From a virus, in IMG/VR virus record IMGVR_UViG_3300036766_001264, positions 1 to 35,847 of that record: a stretch of DNA of 35,847 bases. The stretch is one strand, 5' to 3'. The notes beneath the pieces are model-generated. The model saw nothing but the letters and a program-made list of their open reading frames with translations. It made no database searches and was not told the DNA's origin. The translations under genes were made by a program, and so were the position numbers. This document shows positions 1-6,335 of the stretch, in pieces. The first letter of the stretch is position 1, and each line of letters opens with the position of its first letter.

Positions 1-566
1 TTGGCCTTAAAAATTTTGCTGTCCTATCTAATGGACAGGAAATTCCAAATCCCAGATTTTTCCAAAAAGGACAAAAGAGTCTTGCCAAAGCGCAAAGAAA
101 CCTTGCCAAGACAGAAAAAGGATCGCCGGTACGTAAAAAAAAGGGTAAAATAGCGGCAAAGATCCATGAAAAAATAGCTAATCAGCGAAGGGATTTTTGT
201 CATAAAGAGTCTAAGAAAATCGTTGATCAGTACCAATACATTTGCATAGAAGACCTGAATATTCGGAAGATGATGGAAGGGTCTTACTTAGCAAAAAGCA
301 TTACAGATGTGAGTTGGAATCAGTTTCGTCAGTTCCTCACCTACAAAGCGGTAGAAGCTGGTAGGAAGTTAGGAGTGGTGAACCCTGCCTATACAACACA
401 GACATGCAACAGATGTCAGAATCGAGCTGTAAAAACGCTCTCGGAAAGAGAACATTGTTGCTGTAAATGTGGCTACCAAGTTAGCAGGGATCTCAACGCA
501 GCGCAGAATATTTTGGCTCTCGGATTAGATAGCCTGGGAGAAATCCCTAGAAGCCTCCGCCTTTAG
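1..566 (+). CDS. tnpB: TnpB RNA-guided nuclease, C-terminal part (5' truncated by window)
   Basis: The frame is open from position 3 to the TAG at 564-566 and gives about 187 residues, roughly the last 45% of a usual TnpB of about 400 residues. It begins at GLKNFA, the end of the RuvC-I motif whose catalytic Asp lies just outside the window. The RuvC-II Glu is visible in EDLNIRK (about nt 247-267). A CNRC...CCKC zinc ribbon (about nt 406-477) and the RuvC-III Asp in RDLNAAQN (about nt 486-510) follow. All visible catalytic and zinc-binding residues are intact. TnpB cuts DNA next to a short target motif using an RNA made from the element's right end and flank, which helps the element persist. 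The first internal ATG (270) lies inside the RuvC fold and is not the real start. Confidence 0.93.
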   Translation, partial: GLKNFAVLSNGQEIPNPRFFQKGQKSLAKAQRNLAKTEKGSPVRKKKGKIAAKIHEKIANQRRDFCHKESKKIVDQYQYICIEDLNIRKMMEGSYLAKSITDVSWNQFRQFLTYKAVEAGRKLGVVNPAYTTQTCNRCQNRAVKTLSEREHCCCKCGYQVSRDLNAAQNILALGLDSLGEIPRSLRL

Positions 567-573
567 GCGGGGG
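554..573 (+). repeat. IS605 right-end hairpin
   Basis: Eight base pairs join CCTCCGCC (554-561) and GGCGGGGG (566-573), with one T-G wobble, around a TTTA loop. The tnpB stop codon lies within the hairpin. Subterminal hairpins of this kind are the TnpA recognition structure of IS200/IS605 elements, and in TnpB systems the same region forms the scaffold of the guide RNA, with the flank from about 583 as guide. The guide role here is inferred. Confidence 0.7.
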
Positions 574-578
574 AGTAA

Positions 579-785
579 TCACTTTTTCCCGGACGGATGT
601 TCATTGATCAGATCGATGAATTCAAATACATCGCCATTGGTGATTTTCCTGACTCGATTTAGCATATGCTGCGAGGGTTTCTGACCAGCCATCCAATGCT
701 GAATATACGTACGATTGGTTTCTACCAATTTTGCAAAAGAAGTAATCGTCATGTTCTTCTCGAATAACCATCGTCTAAGATTCAT
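579..785 (-). CDS. Cro-like XRE-family helix-turn-helix repressor
   Basis: A 68-residue protein made almost entirely of a Cro/C1-type helix-turn-helix domain: residues 12-33 (MTITSFAKLVETNRTYIQHW) carry the turn and recognition helix, followed by two predicted helices. It has the size of a phage Cro. The start at 785 is preceded by AAAGGAG five bases upstream. The gene is divergent from recT and shares its promoter region (803-831), so repression of that promoter is likely. It is the leading candidate for binding the CACATGTG/ACATATGT palindromes found in many promoters here, although the ribbon-helix-helix protein at 13849 is an alternative. Its stop codon overlaps the right end of the IS605 element, see findings. 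DNA-binding class is clear; target and role are inferred. Confidence 0.8.
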   Translation of the reverse strand: MNLRRWLFEKNMTITSFAKLVETNRTYIQHWMAGQKPSQHMLNRVRKITNGDVFEFIDLINEHPSGKK

Positions 786-802
786 TAATGCTCCTTTAAA
801 TA

Positions 803-831
803 TTGACTAGAACTGACACATATGTTATCAT
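803..831 (+). promoter_or_regulatory. Early promoter of the recT operon with palindromic site
   Basis: TTGACT (803-808), 17-nt spacer, TATCAT (826-831). The spacer contains ACATATGT, a one-step variant of the CACATGTG palindrome seen in five other promoter spacers. It points at recT (start 902, leader about 65 nt). An apparent coding start at 803 is the -35 box itself. Confidence 0.75.
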
Positions 832-901
832 ACGACATGTTGAAGGGAAAAGCAATGAAACTCCCTCAGGCCTCGCAAATATAAGAAATAAATTGGAGAA
901 A

Positions 902-1720
902 ATGAACACATTAACTTTACAAAATCAACAATCATTCATCCCGAAACAGAGCGAAATGGAACAGTTCATTAGCATTGCTACTGTATTAGCTACTTGCCCG
1001 TTCTATGCAAAAATGGGAGCTGGAGGAGTGCTAGCAATTTATCTAGCGGCCCGAGAGTTGGGACTCCCTCCAATGATGTGCCTCAACAAAGGTATGCATG
1101 TCATCGAAGGAGCTGTGACGCTTTCTGCTCAGCTCATGAATATGCTGATCGTGAATAAGGGTCATCGAGCGGATGTGCTCTATTTAACGGCGGAAGGTTG
1201 CAAGATCCGATTTGTTAGATGCGATCGCCAGGAAGGGAAGGGGGATGCTTTTGAATATGAATTTACACTAGCAGACGCACAAAGAGCTGGCTATATGTCA
1301 AAAGATAATTGGAAAAAATCTCCGAGAGATATGTTTTACAGTCGTTGTCTAAGTGGAGGAGCAAGGAAGTTCATGCCCGACGCTTTGATGAACTGCTACG
1401 TGCTTGGAGAGATGCCAGGAGACGAAAAAATACAGGACAACGTAGAAACACCTTCGCCAGTGAATGACGCGATCTTAGAGTCTCCTAAGTCCATTTCAGA
1501 GCCTCTAGCCGTGATAACGGAAATGCAAATGGGACAACTCATCGATGCTATTGGCCAAAATGATGAGTACAAAGCTAGACTGCTAACGCATTACAAAATC
1601 CCAGATCTATCGAAGCTTGAGGCTCGAAGATTCAAGGCAGCTCTGGATTCAGCTACTCGCAATGCACAGAAAAATAAAATTATGATACAGACAGAAATAG
1701 ATATGTCATCGGAGCTGTGA
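902..1720 (+). CDS. recT: RecT-family single-strand annealing protein
   Basis: A 272-residue protein that matches the RecT family in length and pattern: an N-terminal stretch with KMGAGGVLAIYLAARELGLP, a core with EGAVTLSAQLMNMLI and a basic segment ending in YSRCLSGGARKFMPD. RecT proteins anneal complementary single strands during phage recombination and usually work with a 5'-3' exonuclease. The start at 902 was preferred over the upstream TTG at 803 because TTGGAG lies just before the ATG, the region 803-901 is promoter and leader, and the extra 33 residues look random. The last third (after about residue 170) is a variable linker and C-terminal helix region. It is the first gene of a tightly packed rightward operon (902-2973). 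A classic partner exonuclease is not encoded in the window. Confidence 0.9.
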   Translation: MNTLTLQNQQSFIPKQSEMEQFISIATVLATCPFYAKMGAGGVLAIYLAARELGLPPMMCLNKGMHVIEGAVTLSAQLMNMLIVNKGHRADVLYLTAEGCKIRFVRCDRQEGKGDAFEYEFTLADAQRAGYMSKDNWKKSPRDMFYSRCLSGGARKFMPDALMNCYVLGEMPGDEKIQDNVETPSPVNDAILESPKSISEPLAVITEMQMGQLIDAIGQNDEYKARLLTHYKIPDLSKLEARRFKAALDSATRNAQKNKIMIQTEIDMSSEL

Positions 1721-1721
1721 A

Positions 1722-1952
1722 ATGTTTCAAAAAGATGCAGAAAGAAATCTGAAACTTTTGTCAGATTTATTTTCTTTTAATAATATTAGCATTTCCAATT
1801 CGATCAAAATTTGTCAGACTTATGTGCTCGTATCATTTATATATCACGAAATAAAGTACGATGCCTTTCTAAACTTTCTGGAAGGTATGAAGAGAGATTT
1901 TAAAATGTTGGCTAAGGAAAAAGAAAATGCAATGGATCAAGAAAATAATTAA
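1722..1952 (+). CDS. Small hypothetical protein downstream of recT
   Basis: 76 residues, starting one base after the recT stop codon, so translation is likely coupled. It is predicted to be largely helical with alternating charged and hydrophobic residues and a lysine-rich C-terminus. I recognise no motif. The 3' end overlaps the next gene (1927) in another frame. Its place in the recombination operon suggests an early phage function, but nothing in the protein shows which. Confidence 0.65.
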   Translation: MFQKDAERNLKLLSDLFSFNNISISNSIKICQTYVLVSFIYHEIKYDAFLNFLEGMKRDFKMLAKEKENAMDQENN

Positions 1953-2181
1953 GGAAGCTCTGCAAGAGTTTTTCTACAAACAGAACATCATTAAGTCGAA
2001 TCGTCCCCCCTCAATTTTTGATCATCGAGTGGAGGTGGGATCCTCTTGGATTAATAAAATAGAAAATGATGTCTACGTCCTGAAAGGCAAAAATGCTATC
2101 TGGGAAAAAGATGAGGATCTTACGGAACAATTTAAACATGAAACATTTATAATCAAGCAAAAAGTTTATGGTCACGATTAA
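1927..2181 (+). CDS. Small hypothetical protein of the recombination operon
   Basis: 84 residues; overlaps the preceding gene by 26 bases and the following one by 14. The N-terminus is a basic amphipathic helix (WIKKIIKEALQEFFYKQ), the rest a mixed stretch with several aromatic residues (SSWINKIENDVYVLKGKNAI). No family recognised. The overlaps on both sides and the lack of another open frame in this stretch support that it is translated. Confidence 0.6.
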   Translation: MQWIKKIIKEALQEFFYKQNIIKSNRPPSIFDHRVEVGSSWINKIENDVYVLKGKNAIWEKDEDLTEQFKHETFIIKQKVYGHD

Positions 2182-2551
2182 CTCAAATGAATTAAGGGAA
2201 GCAACATGCGCAGAACTCGAGCTGTTTAGCTCTATAGCTTCTGAACGAGCTCTAAGGAGGATAGATCCTGCCGAAGTGACGATAAACGATCCTGAGGCCA
2301 ATGAGTTGGCAAAACAATATGAATTCATCTGCTCAGAAATTGAGATGCTAGAGGCCCAAAAGGAGTCGCTGAAACAGGAGCTGATTAAATTGACTACTTC
2401 TCCTAAAACACGAATAGGAAATGTATCAGTTTTTAAAACTTTTAGAAAAGGATCTGTCGATTATTCTTTGATAGAACAGCTAAAAGATATCGATTTAGAA
2501 AAATACAGAAAAAAAGATGTTGGAATATGGCAATTAAGAATCACAAATTAA
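2168..2551 (+). CDS. Protein resembling the C-terminal part of YqaJ-type phage exonucleases
   Basis: 127 residues. The middle (about 45-80) is a coiled-coil-like helix (EIEMLEAQKESLKQELIKL). The end carries a pattern I associate with the region after the nuclease domain of YqaJ/lambda-type exonucleases: GNVSVF, then KGSVDY, then LEKYRK, then a Trp near the C-terminus. The catalytic nuclease domain itself is absent. It sits three genes after recT, where an exonuclease is expected. It may be an accessory subunit, or a remnant left after loss of the nuclease domain. The start ATG at 2168 overlaps the end of the previous gene, and the end overlaps the next start (2527). Confidence 0.6.
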   Translation: MVTINSNELREATCAELELFSSIASERALRRIDPAEVTINDPEANELAKQYEFICSEIEMLEAQKESLKQELIKLTTSPKTRIGNVSVFKTFRKGSVDYSLIEQLKDIDLEKYRKKDVGIWQLRITN

Positions 2552-2973
2552 TCGATGAAGAAATAAAAAATGGGCCCGAAGTGTTAACCGTAAAACAAAT
2601 TGCAAAGGTTACAAAAGTTAACGTAGCTTCCGTATATGCACTCCTATCCAAAGGGCTATTAAAAAGTATCCGAGATCCAATTACAGAGCAACATGCAATC
2701 CGAAAAGAGGATTTGCTGAAATTCCGCTCTCGTAGATATCGTCGCGATTTTAGCAAAAAAAATGGGAAACCCCTCTATACGGAAACTGAAATTTCTATTG
2801 GAAATGCAGCAAGAATGTTAGGTAAAACATACAATCATTTATATTTTAAAATAATGGAAGGCGATATCAAATCTTCTAGAAAGGGATGCGCTTGGATCAT
2901 AAAAATGAAAGAATTGGAGATTTTCGCTAAAAAAAATAAGATTAAATTAGACTTGAGTAAATATTATATTTAA
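2527..2973 (+). CDS. Tandem helix-turn-helix DNA-binding protein
   Basis: 148 residues with two similar excisionase/MerR-like helix-turn-helix units. The first is at about residues 18-65 (LTVKQIAKVTKVNVASVYAL, then a wing and IRKEDLLKF). The second is at about 87-135 (ISIGNAARMLGKTYNHLYFK, then a wing and MKELEIFAKK). Such repeats suggest binding to two half-sites. It could be a phage regulator or an excisionase-like architectural protein; no integrase is present, so a regulatory role is favoured. It is the last gene of the recT operon and is followed by a perfect terminator-like hairpin at 2982. Confidence 0.7.
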   Translation: MAIKNHKLIDEEIKNGPEVLTVKQIAKVTKVNVASVYALLSKGLLKSIRDPITEQHAIRKEDLLKFRSRRYRRDFSKKNGKPLYTETEISIGNAARMLGKTYNHLYFKIMEGDIKSSRKGCAWIIKMKELEIFAKKNKIKLDLSKYYI

Positions 2974-2981
2974 ATATTAAT

Positions 2982-3012
2982 GGAGCCTACATTTAAAATC
3001 CTTGTAGGCTCC
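2982..3012. terminator. Bidirectional hairpin between convergent operons
   Basis: Perfect 10-bp inverted repeat GGAGCCTACA / TGTAGGCTCC with an 11-nt loop, lying nine bases past the recT operon and nine bases before the end of the leftward fibre operon. Flanks are AT-rich but without a long T tract on either strand, so it may serve both directions as a moderate terminator. Confidence 0.7.
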
Positions 3013-3021
3013 TGTATTCAA

Positions 3022-3216
3022 TTACTTTACTTCGGTGACTTCTTCAGAAGAACAACTCTCAGAACATTTTGGCTCCGAGCATTGCACCGCTGATTTTCTA
3101 ATCTCCTCAATAAGAAGAGAAACTTCAGAATATGATTTACCGGCCAGGTAATTAAGAATTTTATTTATAGTATCTGTAGGAAGAATATGTTTCATGAACT
3201 CCTTGTGGTTAGACAT
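3022..3216 (-). CDS. Small hypothetical protein, last gene of the fibre operon
   Basis: 64 residues. The N-terminal two thirds is predicted helical (HILPTDTINKILNYL, then SEVSLLIEEIRK). The C-terminus is rich in Cys, Ser and Glu, with four cysteines in 12 residues (CSEPKCSESCSS preceded by QC). The cysteines might bind metal or form disulfides. No family recognised. It is encoded just downstream of a small lipoprotein gene, separated by 18 bases. Confidence 0.6.
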   Translation of the reverse strand: MSNHKEFMKHILPTDTINKILNYLAGKSYSEVSLLIEEIRKSAVQCSEPKCSESCSSEEVTEVK

Positions 3217-3234
3217 CTAAAAATATCAGAATGA

Positions 3235-3390
3235 TTATTTTTTGTCTTTTTCCGGCTTGTCGACAGGCATGATTGTGATTTGGAGGCCAGATTTTGCCTT
3301 AAGGCAATCCTCACCCATGGCTTCCAATTCGTTGGACGGCTTGGGCTCGCAGGAGACTAGGAGTAGGGAAAATAGCAAGATGGTTTTCAA
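3235..3390 (-). CDS. Small predicted lipoprotein
   Basis: 51 residues starting at a TTG that overlaps the TGA of the upstream fibre gene, so it is probably translated by coupling. The N-terminus MKTILLFSLLLVSC is a textbook lipoprotein signal with lipobox LVSC and predicted acylation at Cys14. The mature peptide is about 38 residues, hydrophilic and Lys/Pro-rich at the end (PVDKPEKDKK). Phages encode small lipoproteins as outer-membrane spanins (Rz1-like) or as superinfection-exclusion factors. There is no overlapping Rz-like partner here, so the role is open. No ATG or GTG start is available in this frame. Confidence 0.7.
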   Translation of the reverse strand: MKTILLFSLLLVSCEPKPSNELEAMGEDCLKAKSGLQITIMPVDKPEKDKK

Positions 3391-4520
3391 ATGAATTCCG
3401 TTATGATTATCACACCTGCTGCGCCGGCACCGCCGGTTGCCGAAGCCTCGGTAGCGCCACTTACTGCGCCACTACCGCCCGCACCATAAACTGTGGCCGA
3501 ATTACCGTTAATGGGGCCACTTGTGATAAATTTCCCTGGCGCTCCATCCCCAAAAAAACTAGAGGCGCCGGCACCAGTCATTTTAGGACTCGTCGGAATC
3601 GCTTCTGCAGAACCCGCGGTCATAGATAAAACTCCCGAGGTACCTACTCCGCCCGTTCCTCCAGCAATCGACGAAGTGGAATTGCCATTCGCTCCGCCAG
3701 TACCTCCCGTGCATGATATTAGAGCGCCTAATGAGGTCGTACCTCCAGTACCGCCAGAATTATTACCGATTCCCCCCGCGCCAACCGCACCAATCGTTAC
3801 TGTTTGACTGGCGCCAATCGTTGCTGCACTAAATTTATTGAAGTCATATCCCCCCGCGCCGCCACCAGCTCCCACCTTTTGATTCGCTCCATCACCATCT
3901 CCACCACCCCCACCGCCTCCAGGTGCTTGACAATAGACTATACAATATTTCATCGAAGCGGTAGGCGTATACGTCCCTGAAGCAGTAAACGACTGTATAT
4001 TTACTACTGTGAACCCAGAAGCGCCCGCATTAACCTGGAAAGAAGGAAGAGCACTGCCGCCATTGCTGGTTAAGATATACCCACTAGTCGTTAGTCCTGT
4101 ACTCGCCACTTGCAGAGCACCTGTCGCGGTAGTCCCCGCGCATACCGGCGCATAGGCCGTCGTCATAGTCGCTACACCAGTACCACCGCCGGCGACGACT
4201 GCTGTTCCGAAGGCCGGCTGCGCTGATGAACCTTGTGATATAATGGGAACTCCTGATGTTGCCGAAGGAGCTATAGAGGATAATGCGGTGGTTGTCGTCG
4301 CTCCGGCAAGTACAGGCCCATAGGCTGTAAAGGATGTTGAGCCCGTGCCGCCGCCGGCGACGACTGCCGTACCAAACGTAGGATCGCTAGAAGAGCCTTG
4401 GGAGATTAAGGGAACACCACTCGTCGCGCTCGGAGCCAAGGAAGTGATACCTCCGCTAGCTGCTCCTAGGATAACATCATGTTGAACCGGAACATAGTCC
4501 GTTGCGTTGTTGGTGGCCAT
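3387..4520 (-). CDS. Tail-fibre/adhesin-like protein with repeats and glycine-rich C-terminus
   Basis: 377 residues. The N-terminus (NNATDYVPVQHDVILGAASG) is the module shared by the paralogues at 5502, 6335 and 7168. Residues about 28-145 hold two and a part copies of a ~50-residue repeat (SATSGVPLISQGSS, FGTAVVAGGGTG, AYGPVLAGATT). Then comes FTASGTYTPTASMKYCIVY, a long Gly/Ser/Ala-rich stretch and the C-terminal signature GVIIITEF shared with the same paralogues. Glycine-rich ends of this sort form the receptor-binding tips of some phage adhesins, so host recognition is the likely job. It has a good ribosome binding site (AGGAGATAA before ATG). No catalytic motif is seen. Confidence 0.75.
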   Translation of the reverse strand: MATNNATDYVPVQHDVILGAASGGITSLAPSATSGVPLISQGSSSDPTFGTAVVAGGGTGSTSFTAYGPVLAGATTTTALSSIAPSATSGVPIISQGSSAQPAFGTAVVAGGGTGVATMTTAYAPVCAGTTATGALQVASTGLTTSGYILTSNGGSALPSFQVNAGASGFTVVNIQSFTASGTYTPTASMKYCIVYCQAPGGGGGGGDGDGANQKVGAGGGAGGYDFNKFSAATIGASQTVTIGAVGAGGIGNNSGGTGGTTSLGALISCTGGTGGANGNSTSSIAGGTGGVGTSGVLSMTAGSAEAIPTSPKMTGAGASSFFGDGAPGKFITSGPINGNSATVYGAGGSGAVSGATEASATGGAGAAGVIIITEFI

Positions 4521-4537
4521 TTATCTCCTGTTTATCT

Positions 4538-5329
4538 TCAAGCGATCGTCCAGTTCCCCTGAACCCCTCTGGCTATCCAGACGGTATTTGTCGCACTGTA
4601 GGTCAAAGTAAGGGCATTCCCGATCGCTGTGTTAGTCACTGTACCACCAGCCGAAGAGGCGGAGCCTCCGATTCGGATGATCTGGGTACCAGCAGCGGTA
4701 ATCACAACCGCACTCGCCGTGTTGCATTGGAAAACAATGGTGGTTCCAGTGCTGGGAGAGGCGGGAAGCGTTGCGGTGGAAGCGCCAATGAGTGAATATC
4801 CATTTGCTGTAACTGCCGTAAATACGCCGCTAGTCTCTGACCAAGTTAATCCTTCTCCACTAACAGCGATTGTAATCGAGCCTGCGCCATTAGTTATACT
4901 GATTCCAGCGCCTTCGGTAATCGTTGCAAGTACTGGTGTTGTGCCAGTGCTACCAATAACGATCTGTCCATTTGTTGCTACTCCAAGGGAAGCAACAGCA
5001 TTGGCAGCCCCGCCTATCAATGTTCCATACTGCGTTACCGCATTAGCGGTAATTGCCGAAGTGCCATTTCCTGTAAGAATGCCTGTTAGTGTAACTGCTC
5101 CAGTACCACCGCCGGCGACGACTGCTGTACCAAACGTAGGATTTAGACTAACGCCCTGGCTAATTACTGGAATTCCGCTAGTTGATGAAGGACTTACCGA
5201 CGCAACAGCATTTGCAGCATCTCCAATGAGCAGTGCGTATCGAGTCACTGGACTACCAGTCCATACGCCAACACTTGAAAGCGTCTGTATCCCTGCACTA
5301 GTAGCATTTAGGCTATTATCAAATGGCAT
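4538..5329 (-). CDS. Tail-fibre-like protein with repeat module and beta-sandwich-like C-terminus
   Basis: 263 residues. Residues about 25-85 contain the same ISQG...FGTAVVAGGGTG repeat found in the genes at 3387 and 8016. The C-terminal 100 residues (from LTWSETSGVFTAVTANG to QGNWTIA) resemble the C-terminus of the 8016 protein (from LTWSTTSSTTIAL to VGNWTVV), with the shared motif ATLPASP in the middle. This is the second C-terminal module type in the array, distinct from the glycine-rich one. The start ATG overlaps the stop of the 58-residue gene upstream (TAATG). Confidence 0.72.
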   Translation of the reverse strand: MPFDNSLNATSAGIQTLSSVGVWTGSPVTRYALLIGDAANAVASVSPSSTSGIPVISQGVSLNPTFGTAVVAGGGTGAVTLTGILTGNGTSAITANAVTQYGTLIGGAANAVASLGVATNGQIVIGSTGTTPVLATITEGAGISITNGAGSITIAVSGEGLTWSETSGVFTAVTANGYSLIGASTATLPASPSTGTTIVFQCNTASAVVITAAGTQIIRIGGSASSAGGTVTNTAIGNALTLTYSATNTVWIARGVQGNWTIA

Positions 5330-5505
5330 TATTCTTCCTTAGCAGGTGTAAAACTTCCGTCACTTGGGTTGTAGAACCATCCTATACCCGATGCATCAGA
5401 TTGTATTGCAAAAGTTCCTTTTGGAGGAGACCACAAAGATTTACCATCCCAAAGAGCTACATTCACCACGATGTTTGTGTTTTCGTCGATTACCGCATAA
5501 TTCAT
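5329..5505 (-). CDS. Small tail-fibre-associated protein
   Basis: 58 residues, ATG at 5505 overlapping the end of the upstream fibre gene and TAATG overlap with the downstream one. The pattern MNYAVIDENTNIVVNVALWD ... GIGWFYNPSDGSFTP is typical of a short domain common in phage fibre or fibre-assembly proteins (an 'ID.NG.VVN...W.G' start and a 'GW.Y....G.F' end). It probably is a fibre-bound accessory or assembly protein. Its position between two fibre genes supports this. Confidence 0.75.
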   Translation of the reverse strand: MNYAVIDENTNIVVNVALWDGKSLWSPPKGTFAIQSDASGIGWFYNPSDGSFTPAKEE

Positions 5506-6335
5506 GACTTTAAATACTCCGTAATAATTATCAATCCAGCAGAGCCAGCACCACCTACTTGAGCGCTACCACTAGGGGTGCTATATGCTCCGCTGCCACC
5601 AGCTGCATAGGATGTTCCAGTTTGGCCCGTGCTACTTGCGCTCGTCACTGCACTACCCATAGTTATGGGCGCTCCCCCATAAAACCCATGTGCTCCAGAA
5701 CCGGCAATGGCGATCTGTGCAGGAGGCCCATAACAATATCCCCAACCCGATCCGCCGGGATCGCCTGTTGTATTGAAATCGCCGCTAGCACCGGCACCGC
5801 CCGCGCCTCCTGAATTAGCAATCGCTACTGCACCTGCTGTCGTTGTGCCTCCGACGCCTCCTGTAGCACTTACAATGCTCCCTACTGAGGTCGTGCCGCC
5901 TGTCCCGCCTGTACCACTGTTTGTCGCAGCTCCTGCAGCCCCAGCCGCTCCTATGGTCACTGTCTGAGAAGATCCGATCGTTGCTGCTGATACCAATTTA
6001 CGTGCATAACCGCCCGCGCCTCCGCCGCCCCCAGCCGATATTACGGAACTAGATGATGCTGCAACGCCAGCTCCGCCCCCTCCTGCACCCCATACTTCAA
6101 TATCGGCATAGATCATGCCGGTGGTAGGAGTATATGTGCCCGAACCGGTAAAAACTTGTTCTATATAAGCGAACCCAACGGGGATGATCTGGAAACTAGG
6201 ATTTGTAGCTGTCCCATTGGAAGCCAATGCTAGGCCGGAAGTACTTGGAGTAATCGAAGTAATTTGATTACTAGCGCCTCCGATTAGCACGTCGTATTGA
6301 GTGATTGCATAATTATCAGAATTGTTTAATACCAT
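5502..6335 (-). CDS. Tail-fibre/adhesin-like protein, glycine-rich type
   Basis: 277 residues with the shared N-terminal module (NNSDNYAITQYDVLIGGASN), a short linker, then FTGSGTYTPTTGMIYADIEV and about 170 residues of Gly/Ala/Ser-rich sequence with repeated GGAGG and GGTGG runs, ending in GLIIITEY. It is a paralogue of the proteins at 3387, 6335 and 7168 but lacks the ~50-residue repeat. Likely a receptor-binding adhesin or fibre tip. Start and stop overlap the neighbouring genes, which shows a single translationally coupled operon. Confidence 0.75.
   Translation of the reverse strand: MVLNNSDNYAITQYDVLIGGASNQITSITPSTSGLALASNGTATNPSFQIIPVGFAYIEQVFTGSGTYTPTTGMIYADIEVWGAGGGGAGVAASSSSVISAGGGGGAGGYARKLVSAATIGSSQTVTIGAAGAAGAATNSGTGGTGGTTSVGSIVSATGGVGGTTTAGAVAIANSGGAGGAGASGDFNTTGDPGGSGWGYCYGPPAQIAIAGSGAHGFYGGAPITMGSAVTSASSTGQTGTSYAAGGSGAYSTPSGSAQVGGAGSAGLIIITEYLKS

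Larger units (their letters stand above)
1..582 (+). mobile_element. IS605-type insertion sequence, right part
   Basis: This segment holds the 3' two fifths of a tnpB gene followed by a right-end hairpin (554-573) and the tetranucleotide TCAC (579-582), a plausible right cleavage site for an IS200/IS605 element. The left part of what looks like the same element is at 35434-35847 with tnpA pointing the other way, so the order on a closed circle would be tnpA and tnpB back to back, as in IS605. The centre of the element is missing from the window. The exact end at 582 is inferred from the hairpin spacing and from the reading frame of the neighbouring gene, not from a comparison of copies. Confidence 0.75.

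Noticed and set aside
803-901. N-terminal extension of RecT from TTG 803
   Set aside because: The TTG is the -35 box, the segment holds the -10 box and operator, and the ATG at 902 has a proper ribosome binding site.
4629-5342. Long rightward open frame (237 codons) and many similar ones across 3493-13448
   Set aside because: They lie opposite the Gly/Ala/Ser/Thr-rich fibre genes, whose codons rarely give stops on the other strand; the products are Pro/Val/Ala-rich without domain pattern or ribosome binding sites.
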